Source: a cyanobacterium PCC 7702 (lineage in GTDB: Bacteria > Cyanobacteriota > Cyanobacteriia > Cyanobacteriales > Nostocaceae). Taken from it: a stretch of DNA of 35,968 nt. The notes beneath the pieces were generated by a model, which saw only the letters and a list, made by a program, of their open reading frames with translations, was not told the DNA's origin and made no database searches. The first letter of the stretch is position 1; the number at the start of each line of letters is the position of its first letter. Made by a program: the position numbers and the translations under genes. Where the stretch lies: NCBI GenBank assembly GCA_000332255.1, contig KB235926.1, positions 4,858,600 to 4,894,567 on the forward strand, read 5' to 3'. Below, piece by piece: positions 9,461-17,333 of this stretch.

Positions 9461-9493
9461 AAGGAAGCGATCGCTGATAACAACCGCTTCCTT
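9461..9493 (-). terminator. Hairpin after the LysR gene
   Basis: A perfect 9-bp stem, AAGGAAGCG (9461-9469) with CGCTTCCTT (9485-9493), lies 25 bp past the LysR stop codon. Read on the minus strand it is followed by ATTAATTAAAAA, so the T-tract is poor. One arm overlaps a HIP1 octamer (9467-9474). Confidence 0.45.
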
Positions 9494-9518
9494 TACAACA
9501 GTTCCATTGATTTTTTCG

Positions 9519-10424
9519 TTAATCCCAGTAAGGAACTCCACGAAACCGCTGGACTAGAAAATCAACAAAAGCCTGTATTTTAGAAGGGATATATCTTCCT
9601 GGTGCAAATACAGCAAAAATATCAGTCTCTGGTGAAGTCCATTCATCAAGGATAGTCAACAGTCGTCCGCATTTTAAGTCTTCGCCCACGATAAAGGTGG
9701 CTAATAATGCTATACCACAGCCATTCAAAGCTGCTCGATACAATGCTTCAGCATTATCAGACCTGATCCTGCCTTGAATTGGAACAACTACCTGTTTATC
9801 TCCACACGATAAATGCCATGTGTCACCCGTAGCAAGCAACGAAAAAATTAGACAATTGTGCTTTTCCAAATCTTTTGGCTTCTTTGGGTATCCATAATGG
9901 TTGAGATAATCTGGAGAAGCACATAAAACACGGCGATTAGGAGCTAATCTGCGTGCAATAAGTTGTGAATCTCTCAGTTTGCCAATACGGATAGCAACAT
10001 CAACATTTTCTTCTAATACATCGACAAATCGATCACTAAATGATATGTCAACGTTGATTTGTGGGTAAAGAGTTAAAAACTCTGGTAGGGCTGGGGCAAT
10101 ATGCCTTTGTCCAAAGGTGACAGGTAATGTGACATGCAACAATCCCCGTGGTTCCCCAGACAGACTAGATATTGTTGCATCAGCCTCATCTAATCTTGCA
10201 AGAATATCTAAGCAACGCTCAAAGTAAATTGCACCAGCTTCTGTAAGTACGACGCGACGGGTATTACGGTTGAACAGCCGAACACCTAGTGTTTCTTCTA
10301 GACGTTGAATTCGTCGGCTCAAAGTAGATGGATCAACGCGCAGTGTGTCAGCAGCCTCAACAAAGCTAAGTCTTTGGGCAACGACTACAAAGCTACGAAT
10401 AGATTCAAAGCGATCTTCGATCAT
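9519..10424 (-). CDS. LysR-family transcriptional regulator
   Basis: A 301-residue regulator of normal LysR length. The N-terminal winged helix-turn-helix covers residues 1-60 (FVVVAQRLSFVEAADTL, STLSRRIQRLEETLGVRLF, RRVVLTEAG). The rest is the periplasmic-binding-protein-like effector domain, with the typical RGLLHVTLP start and a DVAIRIGKLRDSQLIARRL segment. It is close to the subgroup (AaeR/DmlR-like) often found beside dehydrogenase genes. It is transcribed away from the SDR gene at 10585 with a 160-bp shared control region, the classic layout in which the LysR protein controls both directions. The effector is unknown. Confidence 0.9.
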   Translation of the reverse strand: MIEDRFESIRSFVVVAQRLSFVEAADTLRVDPSTLSRRIQRLEETLGVRLFNRNTRRVVLTEAGAIYFERCLDILARLDEADATISSLSGEPRGLLHVTLPVTFGQRHIAPALPEFLTLYPQINVDISFSDRFVDVLEENVDVAIRIGKLRDSQLIARRLAPNRRVLCASPDYLNHYGYPKKPKDLEKHNCLIFSLLATGDTWHLSCGDKQVVVPIQGRIRSDNAEALYRAALNGCGIALLATFIVGEDLKCGRLLTILDEWTSPETDIFAVFAPGRYIPSKIQAFVDFLVQRFRGVPYWD

Positions 10425-10584
10425 GCACTGTTACAGCCTCATTCTATATTGCTGCCTAAAAAGTATATACATGTTGATTAATTATTAATGCATCACATGC
10501 AATATTGAAATGCACATAACTATGATTATTAATTTGTATACATTAGTTAAGATATTTAACTAACTGACAGCAAAAAACACGGTA
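10425..10584. promoter_or_regulatory. Divergent control region, LysR / SDR operon
   Basis: This 160-bp AT-rich region separates the LysR gene from the SDR operon. It has two related AT-rich blocks, GATTAATTATTAATGCAT near 10473-10492 and ATGATTATTAATTTGTAT near 10521-10540. These are candidates for LysR T-N11-A boxes. No site is proven; the call rests on the divergent layout. Confidence 0.4.
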
Positions 10585-11379
10585 ATGACATCAAAATTAT
10601 CATTCCAAGGCAAAACTGCAATTGTCACAGGGGGCGGACGGGGGCTAGGTCGAGTTGTTTGTTTAGCGCTGGCGAAGACAGGTGTAAGCGTTGGTGTTAT
10701 AGCCAGAACATCAGCAGAAATTTTAGATGTAACCCATGAAATTCAAAAATTAGGAGGTCAAGCTTTTCCGATTCAATGTGATATGGCCGAGGCTGATGCA
10801 ATTGAGAAAGCTTGCCTTTTAGTTGCTGAGCAACTAGGTTCTGTCGATATATTAGTAAACAACGCAGCGATTATTGCACCACTCGGACGTATTCTGGAAA
10901 TTGATCCAGTAGCTTGGGAACGCACTATTAAAATCAATTTAAACGGTGCTTTCCGATGCATCCATGCTGTCCTACCCAACATGATTAAACAAGGTTGGGG
11001 ACGAATTGTTAACATATCAAGCATTGCTGCAACGGGTACAGGTACACCAAGTGGAAACGCCTATGCTACAAGTAAAGCTGCTTTAGAGATGATGACTCTG
11101 AATTTGGCAGCCGAACTAGAAGGAACTGGTGTCAAAATGAACGCCTTTCGTCCGGGGACAATCGATACAGCAATGCAAGCAGAAGCTCGCTCAGCTCCTG
11201 TAGAGGTTGTAGGTGAGGCTATGCACAATCTTTTCCAAGGATTTTATAACAAAGGTATGCTTCGCGATCCCAAAATTCCAGCTGCGGTTGTGATCGATAT
11301 AATTCGGAGTGATCTGAATGGTCAGATACTCGATATCAACGAATACCTCAACCGTGGTATTTCACTTGAATTTTTTTAG
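10585..11379 (+). CDS. Classical short-chain dehydrogenase/reductase
   Basis: A 264-residue classical SDR. The NAD(P) motif TGGGRGLG lies at residues about 16-23, NNAAI marks the central strand, and the catalytic set is Ser in NISSIAATG with Y-x-x-x-K in YATSKAAL. The C-terminus closes with GQILDINEYLNRG, a substrate-loop region. It carries out an NAD(P)-dependent alcohol/ketone interconversion; the substrate is unknown. It is the first gene of the plus-strand run controlled from the LysR divergent region. The spacing of 147 bp to the next gene leaves the operon link open. Confidence 0.88.
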   Translation: MTSKLSFQGKTAIVTGGGRGLGRVVCLALAKTGVSVGVIARTSAEILDVTHEIQKLGGQAFPIQCDMAEADAIEKACLLVAEQLGSVDILVNNAAIIAPLGRILEIDPVAWERTIKINLNGAFRCIHAVLPNMIKQGWGRIVNISSIAATGTGTPSGNAYATSKAALEMMTLNLAAELEGTGVKMNAFRPGTIDTAMQAEARSAPVEVVGEAMHNLFQGFYNKGMLRDPKIPAAVVIDIIRSDLNGQILDINEYLNRGISLEFF

Positions 11380-11526
11380 CAACAATAGTAATCAATTAAT
11401 TCGGTCTGTAGTGTAAGAAGATAAAACCTGGCTTGAACTTGATTGAATACACCAGAGTTTGTTAATGCTGGTTGGGAAATTGTCAAAATTAGCAATTGAG
11501 TAGAACAAACGATACAGTATAACAGT

Positions 11527-12582
11527 ATGTCTAATTTTATCTTTAAGACATTTCTGCATACAGCTGCACTTGTGGTCTTTACTGTTAGCTCAGTCCAATG
11601 TGTTGCAGCAGAGGTACGCACATTAACTCCTATCAATCTGCCTGCTAATTTCCAGTACCCAAACGGAATTACACGTGCTAGTGACGGTACGTTGTATATC
11701 GGTTCGATTGTAAGTGGACGGATACTGCGTATCAGCCCAAAAGGCGAACTCAAAACTTTCTTTCCTGGAAGTGATGAAGTTTTTGCTGCCACAGCTCTGC
11801 GGCTAGACGAGCAACGAGGAATCCTCTGGGGAACTTCTCCTGATTTTCTAGGAGTTCGTGATTCAAATGGTAAAATGACGCGCCGCCCACACCGGATTTT
11901 TGCAATTGATACCCGTACAGGGAAAGTTTTGCGCGTCATCTTGATGCCCGATGGTGGGTTTGGAAATGATATGGCACTGGATGCAAATGGAGGTGTTTAT
12001 CTTACAGATAGTATGCGTCCTCGTATCTACTATCTTGCACCTGGAGCAGATAAATTACAAATTTGGGCAGAGGATAAAAGGTTCGCCTCCAATGAATTAG
12101 GGCTGTCGGGAATTGCTCGTAGATCCGATGGAGTTACCATTGTAGGATTGTTCTCCAGTGGAAATTTATACAAAGTTATACCTCAGTCCCGAGGTGGTGT
12201 GAAAGTTGAAGCTATACCCCTTGAGCGCAAGTTGGAAAACCCTGATGGAATGCAGTTTGCACCTGATGGTTCCTTAATAGTTACAGAAGGTGCTGTCGCA
12301 AGCGGTAATGGTCGCCTTTTACGTATTGATGCACTTTCCTCAGGAACTAAGCCCAAGTCAATCGAAATTATTGCATCAGGTATGGAATCACCAGTCAACT
12401 TGACTTTGGCAGGTCGCGAGGTTTGGGTGACTGAAGCACGAATTCGTCATCGCCTCTTGCCAGGAAAGGAACAAGAAATTCCCGATCGCTTCTTGATTCG
12501 TCGGTTTATGCTGCCAGCAAATGCTGCTAATGACGTAATGGAAAACTCTACATCATCATCTATGCTCGAACCCTTGAAATGA
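11527..12582 (+). CDS. Secreted SMP-30/gluconolactonase-like beta-propeller
   Basis: A 351-residue exported protein. Residues 1-28 form a signal peptide ending near CVAAEV. The mature part shows repeated propeller blades with SMP-30/NHL signatures: PNGITRASDGTLYIGSIVSG, NDMALDANGGVYLTDS, GLSGIARRSDGVTIV and NPDGMQFAPDGSLIVTEG. SMP-30-like proteins are metal-dependent lactonases or esterases, but some are only structural. The metal ligands cannot be placed with certainty. A periplasmic lactonase next to cytoplasmic dehydrogenases would fit import and oxidation of a sugar or lactone (inference). The stop codon lies 18 bp before the next start, so co-transcription is likely. Confidence 0.75.
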   Translation: MSNFIFKTFLHTAALVVFTVSSVQCVAAEVRTLTPINLPANFQYPNGITRASDGTLYIGSIVSGRILRISPKGELKTFFPGSDEVFAATALRLDEQRGILWGTSPDFLGVRDSNGKMTRRPHRIFAIDTRTGKVLRVILMPDGGFGNDMALDANGGVYLTDSMRPRIYYLAPGADKLQIWAEDKRFASNELGLSGIARRSDGVTIVGLFSSGNLYKVIPQSRGGVKVEAIPLERKLENPDGMQFAPDGSLIVTEGAVASGNGRLLRIDALSSGTKPKSIEIIASGMESPVNLTLAGREVWVTEARIRHRLLPGKEQEIPDRFLIRRFMLPANAANDVMENSTSSSMLEPLK

Positions 12583-12600
12583 AAGTATTGAGGTAACGTG

Positions 12601-13617
12601 ATGAAAGCAATTGAACTTAGTGATGGATTTGGTATCGAAAACTTGCAACTTGTGGAGCTACCAAAACCCAACCCAACCAGAGGGGAAGTACTAGTCAAAA
12701 TGGAAGCGGTTTCCCTTAACTATGTAGACTTACTTGTAGTTAAAGGGTTGCTAGATCCAAATCTATCTTTGCCTTATGTTCCTGTATGTGATGGAGCAGG
12801 TGTTGTGGAACAGGTAGGTGAGGGGATTACAGCATTTCAACCTGGTGATCAGGTTGTGACGACGTTTATTCCTGATTGGGTGAATGGCAAACCTACTCGC
12901 CAAACAACAGACTATTCAACTCGACAAGGCTTGGGTACAATTCCAGGACAAATCTCGGAATATAAATGCTTCCACCCCAATCAGCTTGTTCATAGCCCAA
13001 CGCATCTTTCTTCTACTGAAGGATCAACTTTACCAATAGCCGGACTAACCGCTTGGAATGCACTGCAATACAGTAATTTGCAAGCGGATGAAACAGTATT
13101 GTTGCATGGAACAGGTGGTGTATCTATCTTTGCGCTGCAATTTGCAAAAGCGCGAGGCGCACAGGTGATTATCACTTCCAGCAGTGATGCAAAACTCAAA
13201 CGGGCGCAACAGTTGGGTGCTGACCTATTGATTAACTACAAAACAACACCTGATTGGGAAGCAATTGTAAATGAATTTACTTACAACAATGGAGTTGATG
13301 TCATTGTTGAGACAGTAGGTGGTCAAAATTTGCAGCGATCGCTGAATGCACTGCGTATGCGAGGATACATCTCCATAGTGGGCTTGTTGGATGGCTTTGA
13401 TATTAGTATCAACACGTTAACTTTAATGCACCAACAAGCCACAATTAAAGGTATGGAGGTGGGAGGAAAAGAGGATTTTGAAGTGATGAATCGGTTCATT
13501 GAAGCTAATAAAATTCATCCGATCATCGACAAAATTTTCTCAATTGAGCAAACCCAACAAGCGTTTGAATATTTAGACCAGGGCTTGCATTTTGGGAAAG
13601 TTGTCATTACTCTCTAA
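12601..13617 (+). CDS. Medium-chain NAD(P)-dependent oxidoreductase
   Basis: A 338-residue medium-chain dehydrogenase/reductase from the ATG at 12601; a GTG directly before it is an alternative. The N-terminal GroES-like fold has VPVCDGAGVVEQVGEG and GDQVVTTFIPDW. The Rossmann part has LLHGTGGVSIFALQFAKARG, then SSSDAKLKRAQQLGAD and VIVETVGG. The catalytic and structural zinc cysteines of classical alcohol dehydrogenases are not evident, so it fits the zinc-independent quinone-oxidoreductase/MDR group. It lies between the SMP-30 gene and a second SDR on the same strand. Confidence 0.85.
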   Translation: MKAIELSDGFGIENLQLVELPKPNPTRGEVLVKMEAVSLNYVDLLVVKGLLDPNLSLPYVPVCDGAGVVEQVGEGITAFQPGDQVVTTFIPDWVNGKPTRQTTDYSTRQGLGTIPGQISEYKCFHPNQLVHSPTHLSSTEGSTLPIAGLTAWNALQYSNLQADETVLLHGTGGVSIFALQFAKARGAQVIITSSSDAKLKRAQQLGADLLINYKTTPDWEAIVNEFTYNNGVDVIVETVGGQNLQRSLNALRMRGYISIVGLLDGFDISINTLTLMHQQATIKGMEVGGKEDFEVMNRFIEANKIHPIIDKIFSIEQTQQAFEYLDQGLHFGKVVITL

Positions 13618-13703
13618 GCCTCAATTAATACATCTGCCCAAAGTCTTTTTCCTGGAAAAGTCAGCATCAATACTGTCTAAAAACGAAACTAAGGAAATCA
13701 ATC

Positions 13704-14573
13704 ATGGCTGAGAATACGACAAAAGTTTGGTTGATCACTGGTAGCTCAACTGGATTCGGACGGTCTTTGACCGAGACAGTACTTAAGCATGGCGATCGCG
13801 TTGTTGCAACAGCCCGTAAACCAGAGCAACTCAGTAACCTTGTCACTCACTACCCAGAGACAGTTAAACCTGTTCAGATGGATGTTACTAAACCACAGGA
13901 AGTTCGTAATGCGGTTAATACCGCCCTTGATGCCTTTGGACGTATTGATGTATTGGTTAACAACGCTGGCTACGGTGCCTTGGGAGCTATAGAAGAATTC
14001 AGTGATGAGGTAATCCGACAGCAATTTGAGACCAATGTCTTTGGAGCGCTTGATGTCATGCGGGTAGTACTTCCGGTAATGCGAAAACAGCGCCATGGTC
14101 ATATCATCAATGTCTCGTCGGTAGCTGGTTTTGTGTCATTTGTGGGAACCGGAATTTATTGCGGCACCAAGTTTGCGTTGGAAGGAATATCAGAAGCACT
14201 AGCTCAAGAAGTGGCTCCACTGGGGATTAAAGTAACAATTATTGAACCTGGTGCTTTTCGCACAGACTTCAATGGGCGATCGCTAGTTACACCTGATACA
14301 CACATCGACGATTATGCCTCTACTAGTGGTGAATTTCTGCAATGGATTCACAATATGAACGGCAAACAACCAGGCGATCCAGATAAAGCAGCTCTTGCCA
14401 TTATGCAAGCCGTTACAAGTAACCACCCACCCTTGAGGTTAGCTCTGGGAGCAGATGCTGTCAACGCCATTGATGCTAAGCTCAAGTCAGTTAAAGAAGA
14501 GCTTGATACTTGGAAATCTGTTGCATGTGATACGACATTTGATGGAGTTGAAGTGGGAGCGATCGGTGGATAG
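13704..14573 (+). CDS. Classical short-chain dehydrogenase/reductase
   Basis: A 289-residue SDR with cofactor motif TGSSTGFGR at residues about 12-20, ARKPEQL after the second strand (NADP(H) preference likely), NNAGYGALG, Ser in NVSSVAGF and catalytic Y-C-G-T-K. The PG motif VTIIEPGAFRTDF follows. It is a different subfamily from the SDR at 10585; the cofactor loop reads SSTGFG here and GGRGLG there, so this is not a tandem duplicate. The start ATG has AAGGAA about 8 nt upstream. Substrate unknown. Confidence 0.88.
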   Translation: MAENTTKVWLITGSSTGFGRSLTETVLKHGDRVVATARKPEQLSNLVTHYPETVKPVQMDVTKPQEVRNAVNTALDAFGRIDVLVNNAGYGALGAIEEFSDEVIRQQFETNVFGALDVMRVVLPVMRKQRHGHIINVSSVAGFVSFVGTGIYCGTKFALEGISEALAQEVAPLGIKVTIIEPGAFRTDFNGRSLVTPDTHIDDYASTSGEFLQWIHNMNGKQPGDPDKAALAIMQAVTSNHPPLRLALGADAVNAIDAKLKSVKEELDTWKSVACDTTFDGVEVGAIGG

Positions 14574-14675
14574 GCAAAAAGTTTACTAAGTATTACCACT
14601 TAGAAATAGTTCCTTTGTTTGCAAATTTTGTATCTATTTAGTTTTTGAAAGTTAGTAAAATAGGCAACGATAGCA

Positions 14676-15581
14676 ATGCAACCGAATTTCTTTCAGTTGG
14701 TTTATTATCTGGGAATTCTCCTTTCCCTGTCTTTGCTAATCGTCAACTCTGCTGAGGCAGCAAGCTTAATAGAGGGATTTTCACATCCTGAAAGTATTAC
14801 TGCTGATTCTACAGGAAGAATTTTTGTCTCCAACATTGGTGAAAAGATGGAACACACTGCCAAAGATGGAGATGGTTTTATTACTGAATTATCAGCAGAT
14901 GGAACTGTCAAACGCAAGTTCTTCAACCCAAAAGGAACATTGAATGCTCCAAAAGGCTTAGCCGTCGTGAATAACGTTCTTTATGTAGCTGATATAGATC
15001 GGATTGTTGGTTTCAACCTCCAAAACGGTAAACAAGTCTTTTCTTTGGACTTATCTTCTGCCAAGACATCCTTTCTAAATGACTTGGCAACAATAGATGA
15101 AAACACTCTACTAGCATCGGCTTCAGATACCGGAACTGTCTATCAAATCTCTATTCCTAATAAACAATTTGTAGCTGTATCAGGTCAGATTCCAGGGGCC
15201 AATGGTATCAGCTACGATAGTCAAACTAAGAGTATATATGTTGTCGGATTAGGAGAAAACTTTAATGGCAAGGGGGGTATCTATAAACTTACTATGGCTA
15301 AACCTACTGTACAATTTGAGCAGATTAGTGTCTTACCTGGTTTCTTTGATGGCATAGCTCTTCTCAATGACAATCGATTAATCTACTCAGATTGGGTGGG
15401 AATTCAAAAGCCAACCCCGGGAGCAATTTACATCTATAATGCCAATACCAAGAAAGCAGATTTACTCAACTTACCAATCGAAATTAACGGGCCAGCCGAC
15501 TTTTATTATCAACCAAAAGCTGGTTTGCTGTGGTTGCCACTTACGTTGAATAACAAGGTTGCTATCCTAAAACTGAATTAA
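14676..15581 (+). CDS. Secreted SMP-30-like beta-propeller protein
   Basis: A 301-residue exported protein with a signal peptide (hydrophobic YYLGILLSLSLLIVN, cleavage near AEAAS). The mature part has propeller blades: HPESITADSTGRIFVSNIG, APKGLAVVNNVLYVAD, LNDLATIDENTLLASAS and GANGISYDSQTKSIYVVG. It is only distantly similar to the product of 11527-12582, so the run holds two separate secreted propellers paired with two SDRs. Enzymatic activity (lactonase/esterase) is possible but not shown by the sequence. Confidence 0.72.
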   Translation: MQPNFFQLVYYLGILLSLSLLIVNSAEAASLIEGFSHPESITADSTGRIFVSNIGEKMEHTAKDGDGFITELSADGTVKRKFFNPKGTLNAPKGLAVVNNVLYVADIDRIVGFNLQNGKQVFSLDLSSAKTSFLNDLATIDENTLLASASDTGTVYQISIPNKQFVAVSGQIPGANGISYDSQTKSIYVVGLGENFNGKGGIYKLTMAKPTVQFEQISVLPGFFDGIALLNDNRLIYSDWVGIQKPTPGAIYIYNANTKKADLLNLPIEINGPADFYYQPKAGLLWLPLTLNNKVAILKLN

Positions 15582-15633
15582 ACAGAGCGGTTTTTTTCGG
15601 GAGAAATAGGCAACAATTAAGCAGGGGCTTTAA

Positions 15634-16779
15634 ACATCTACCACCAAACTTGCTGGTGAAGTTATCTTTACTGTTGCTGATGCTTTTGGAGATAAAATGG
15701 CTGTGGCTTCTGGTAGTACTGCTAGCAAGCGTAACTTAGATGTTAATACTATTTTTGCCAATCGACTGCGTCTGAATTTGTATACCAGTTTCACAGGTAA
15801 AGATCGCCTGCAAACCCGTCTGCAAGCTATAAATATCACTCCATTTAGTACTGCGGTAACGGGAACAAATATGACTCGATTAGCCTTCGATGGAAATAAT
15901 AACAACAATGACTTTTTGCAAAAGTTAGAATATCGCTTTCCTTTGAGCTCCCAGGCAGTTGTCTATCTATCAGCGACCGGAGGTGAGTTCAATGATAACA
16001 TGTTTAACTTCAATCCTGGTTTCGATCCGAGTGGTAATGGTGCTCTTTCCCGATTCGGACGCTTCAATCCTATCTATCGGGAAAGCGCTGAAGGTACAGG
16101 AGCTACTTTTAACTACAGCTTTAACAAGGCGCTGACTTTATCCTTGGGCTACATGACACGTCCTAGTGTTGCTAGTAACCCAGTTAATAAGTTTGGACTC
16201 TACGATGGTTCTTATGCAGCTCTAGCTCAGCTAGCGTTTCAACCAACTAATAACCTGAACCTAGGTTTTACCTACGTGCATTCTTACTATAATCCTGCAG
16301 GCGGTGTTCAAGTTTCTGGAACTACTGGTAGTGTTTTTGCCAATCAACCCTTTGGCAATATAGCCACTTCAGCAAATCACTACGGATTACAAGCAAACTT
16401 TCGGTTAAATCCAACAATTTCTCTGTCTGGTTGGGTTGGTTATACGATTGCGATCGCTGAAGATAGTACTACCACAAATGTCACAAGAGGAGATAATGCT
16501 GAGATTTGGAATTGGGCTGTGACATTAGGTTTATCAGATGTCGGTTCAGAAGGTAGTTTTTTAGGTTTTATATTTGGTATGCCGCCGAAAGTGACAAGTA
16601 ATGATATCAATACTCGTAAAGATAAAGATACTTCATATCACTTGGAGGCATTTTATCGCTATAGGTTAAATGACAATATTGCCATCACTCCTGGAGGATT
16701 TGTAATTTTTAACCCAGAGCATAATAGTAGCAACAACAACATTTATGTAGGATCTGTTCGCATAACCTACTCTTTTTAG
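15634..16779 (+). pseudogene. Iron-uptake-type porin, N-terminal half missing
   Basis: The frame encodes the beta-barrel of the large cyanobacterial OprB-like porin family: KLAGEVIFTVADAFGDKM, NTIFANRLRLNLYTSFTG, TRLAFDGNNNN, GRFNPIYRES, a strand rich in alternating residues near IWNWAVTLGLSD, and a final VRITYSF ending in Phe as outer-membrane barrels do. Family members begin with a signal peptide, an SLH domain and a coiled coil, together some 200 residues. Here these are absent: homology starts at 15634 directly after an in-frame TAA (15631-15633). The first ATG, at 15697, gives 360 residues with no signal peptide, so the product could not be exported by Sec. A deletion or recombination has removed the 5' half. 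Confidence 0.75.
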
Positions 16780-16797
16780 ATATCTTTTTACGTCTTT

Positions 16798-17268
16798 TTA
16801 CGGGTCGAGTTGATACTTCATAAAAATCTTAATAATTGTATTTTTTTGTAGCAAAAAACTAGCATCACTAAACTTTGGCACACCTTTTTTCATCGATACA
16901 GTGGGATTATTTGAAATACCAAAACCCTCTTGGGGAATGCCTAAAAAATCTCTATTCAGTTTGTAATCCCCATTTTGATCGTCAACTACAGCAACTGCAT
17001 AAATTCCCGGCCGCAAACCAGAAAACTGCTTTTTTACAGAACTGCCTGTAATATTAACGCAACCACTTTTTACTTCATTAGCATCACCAAGAGGAAATCC
17101 TTCTCCATTGGCAAAAACTCGGATGCAAATTTGTCCTTGTTTATGTTTTATGCCCTTTACTACTACAGTAAGTGTACTTGTAGGCTCTGCATTAACTTTG
17201 AAAGCAAAATTAAGGCTTACCATAGCAGGTAGCAAAAACAAACTAAATTTAGACACACTAGCTAACAT
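16798..17268 (-). CDS. Secreted DUF2141 protein
   Basis: A 156-residue exported protein. Residues 1-28 form a signal peptide (hydrophobic FSLFLLPAMVSLNFAF, cleavage near VNAEP). The mature part fits DUF2141: LTVVVKGIKHKQGQICIRVF, GLRPGIYAVAVVDDQNGD, LGIPQEGFGISNNP. The family is a small beta-sandwich of unknown function, common in cyanobacteria and other Gram-negatives. It converges with the porin remnant and lies 65 bp downstream of the PKS gene run on the same strand. Whether it belongs to that operon is unclear. Confidence 0.85.
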   Translation of the reverse strand: MLASVSKFSLFLLPAMVSLNFAFKVNAEPTSTLTVVVKGIKHKQGQICIRVFANGEGFPLGDANEVKSGCVNITGSSVKKQFSGLRPGIYAVAVVDDQNGDYKLNRDFLGIPQEGFGISNNPTVSMKKGVPKFSDASFLLQKNTIIKIFMKYQLDP

Positions 17269-17333
17269 ATATTATTCATTCCTAAATAGCAGTTTTAATT
17301 CTCAAACTAATCGAGATTAAAAGATATATACAA

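Noticed and set aside
9429-9474. Two GCGATCGC palindromes as operator sites
   Set aside because: These are HIP1 octamers, abundant throughout cyanobacterial genomes and present in coding regions of this window too.
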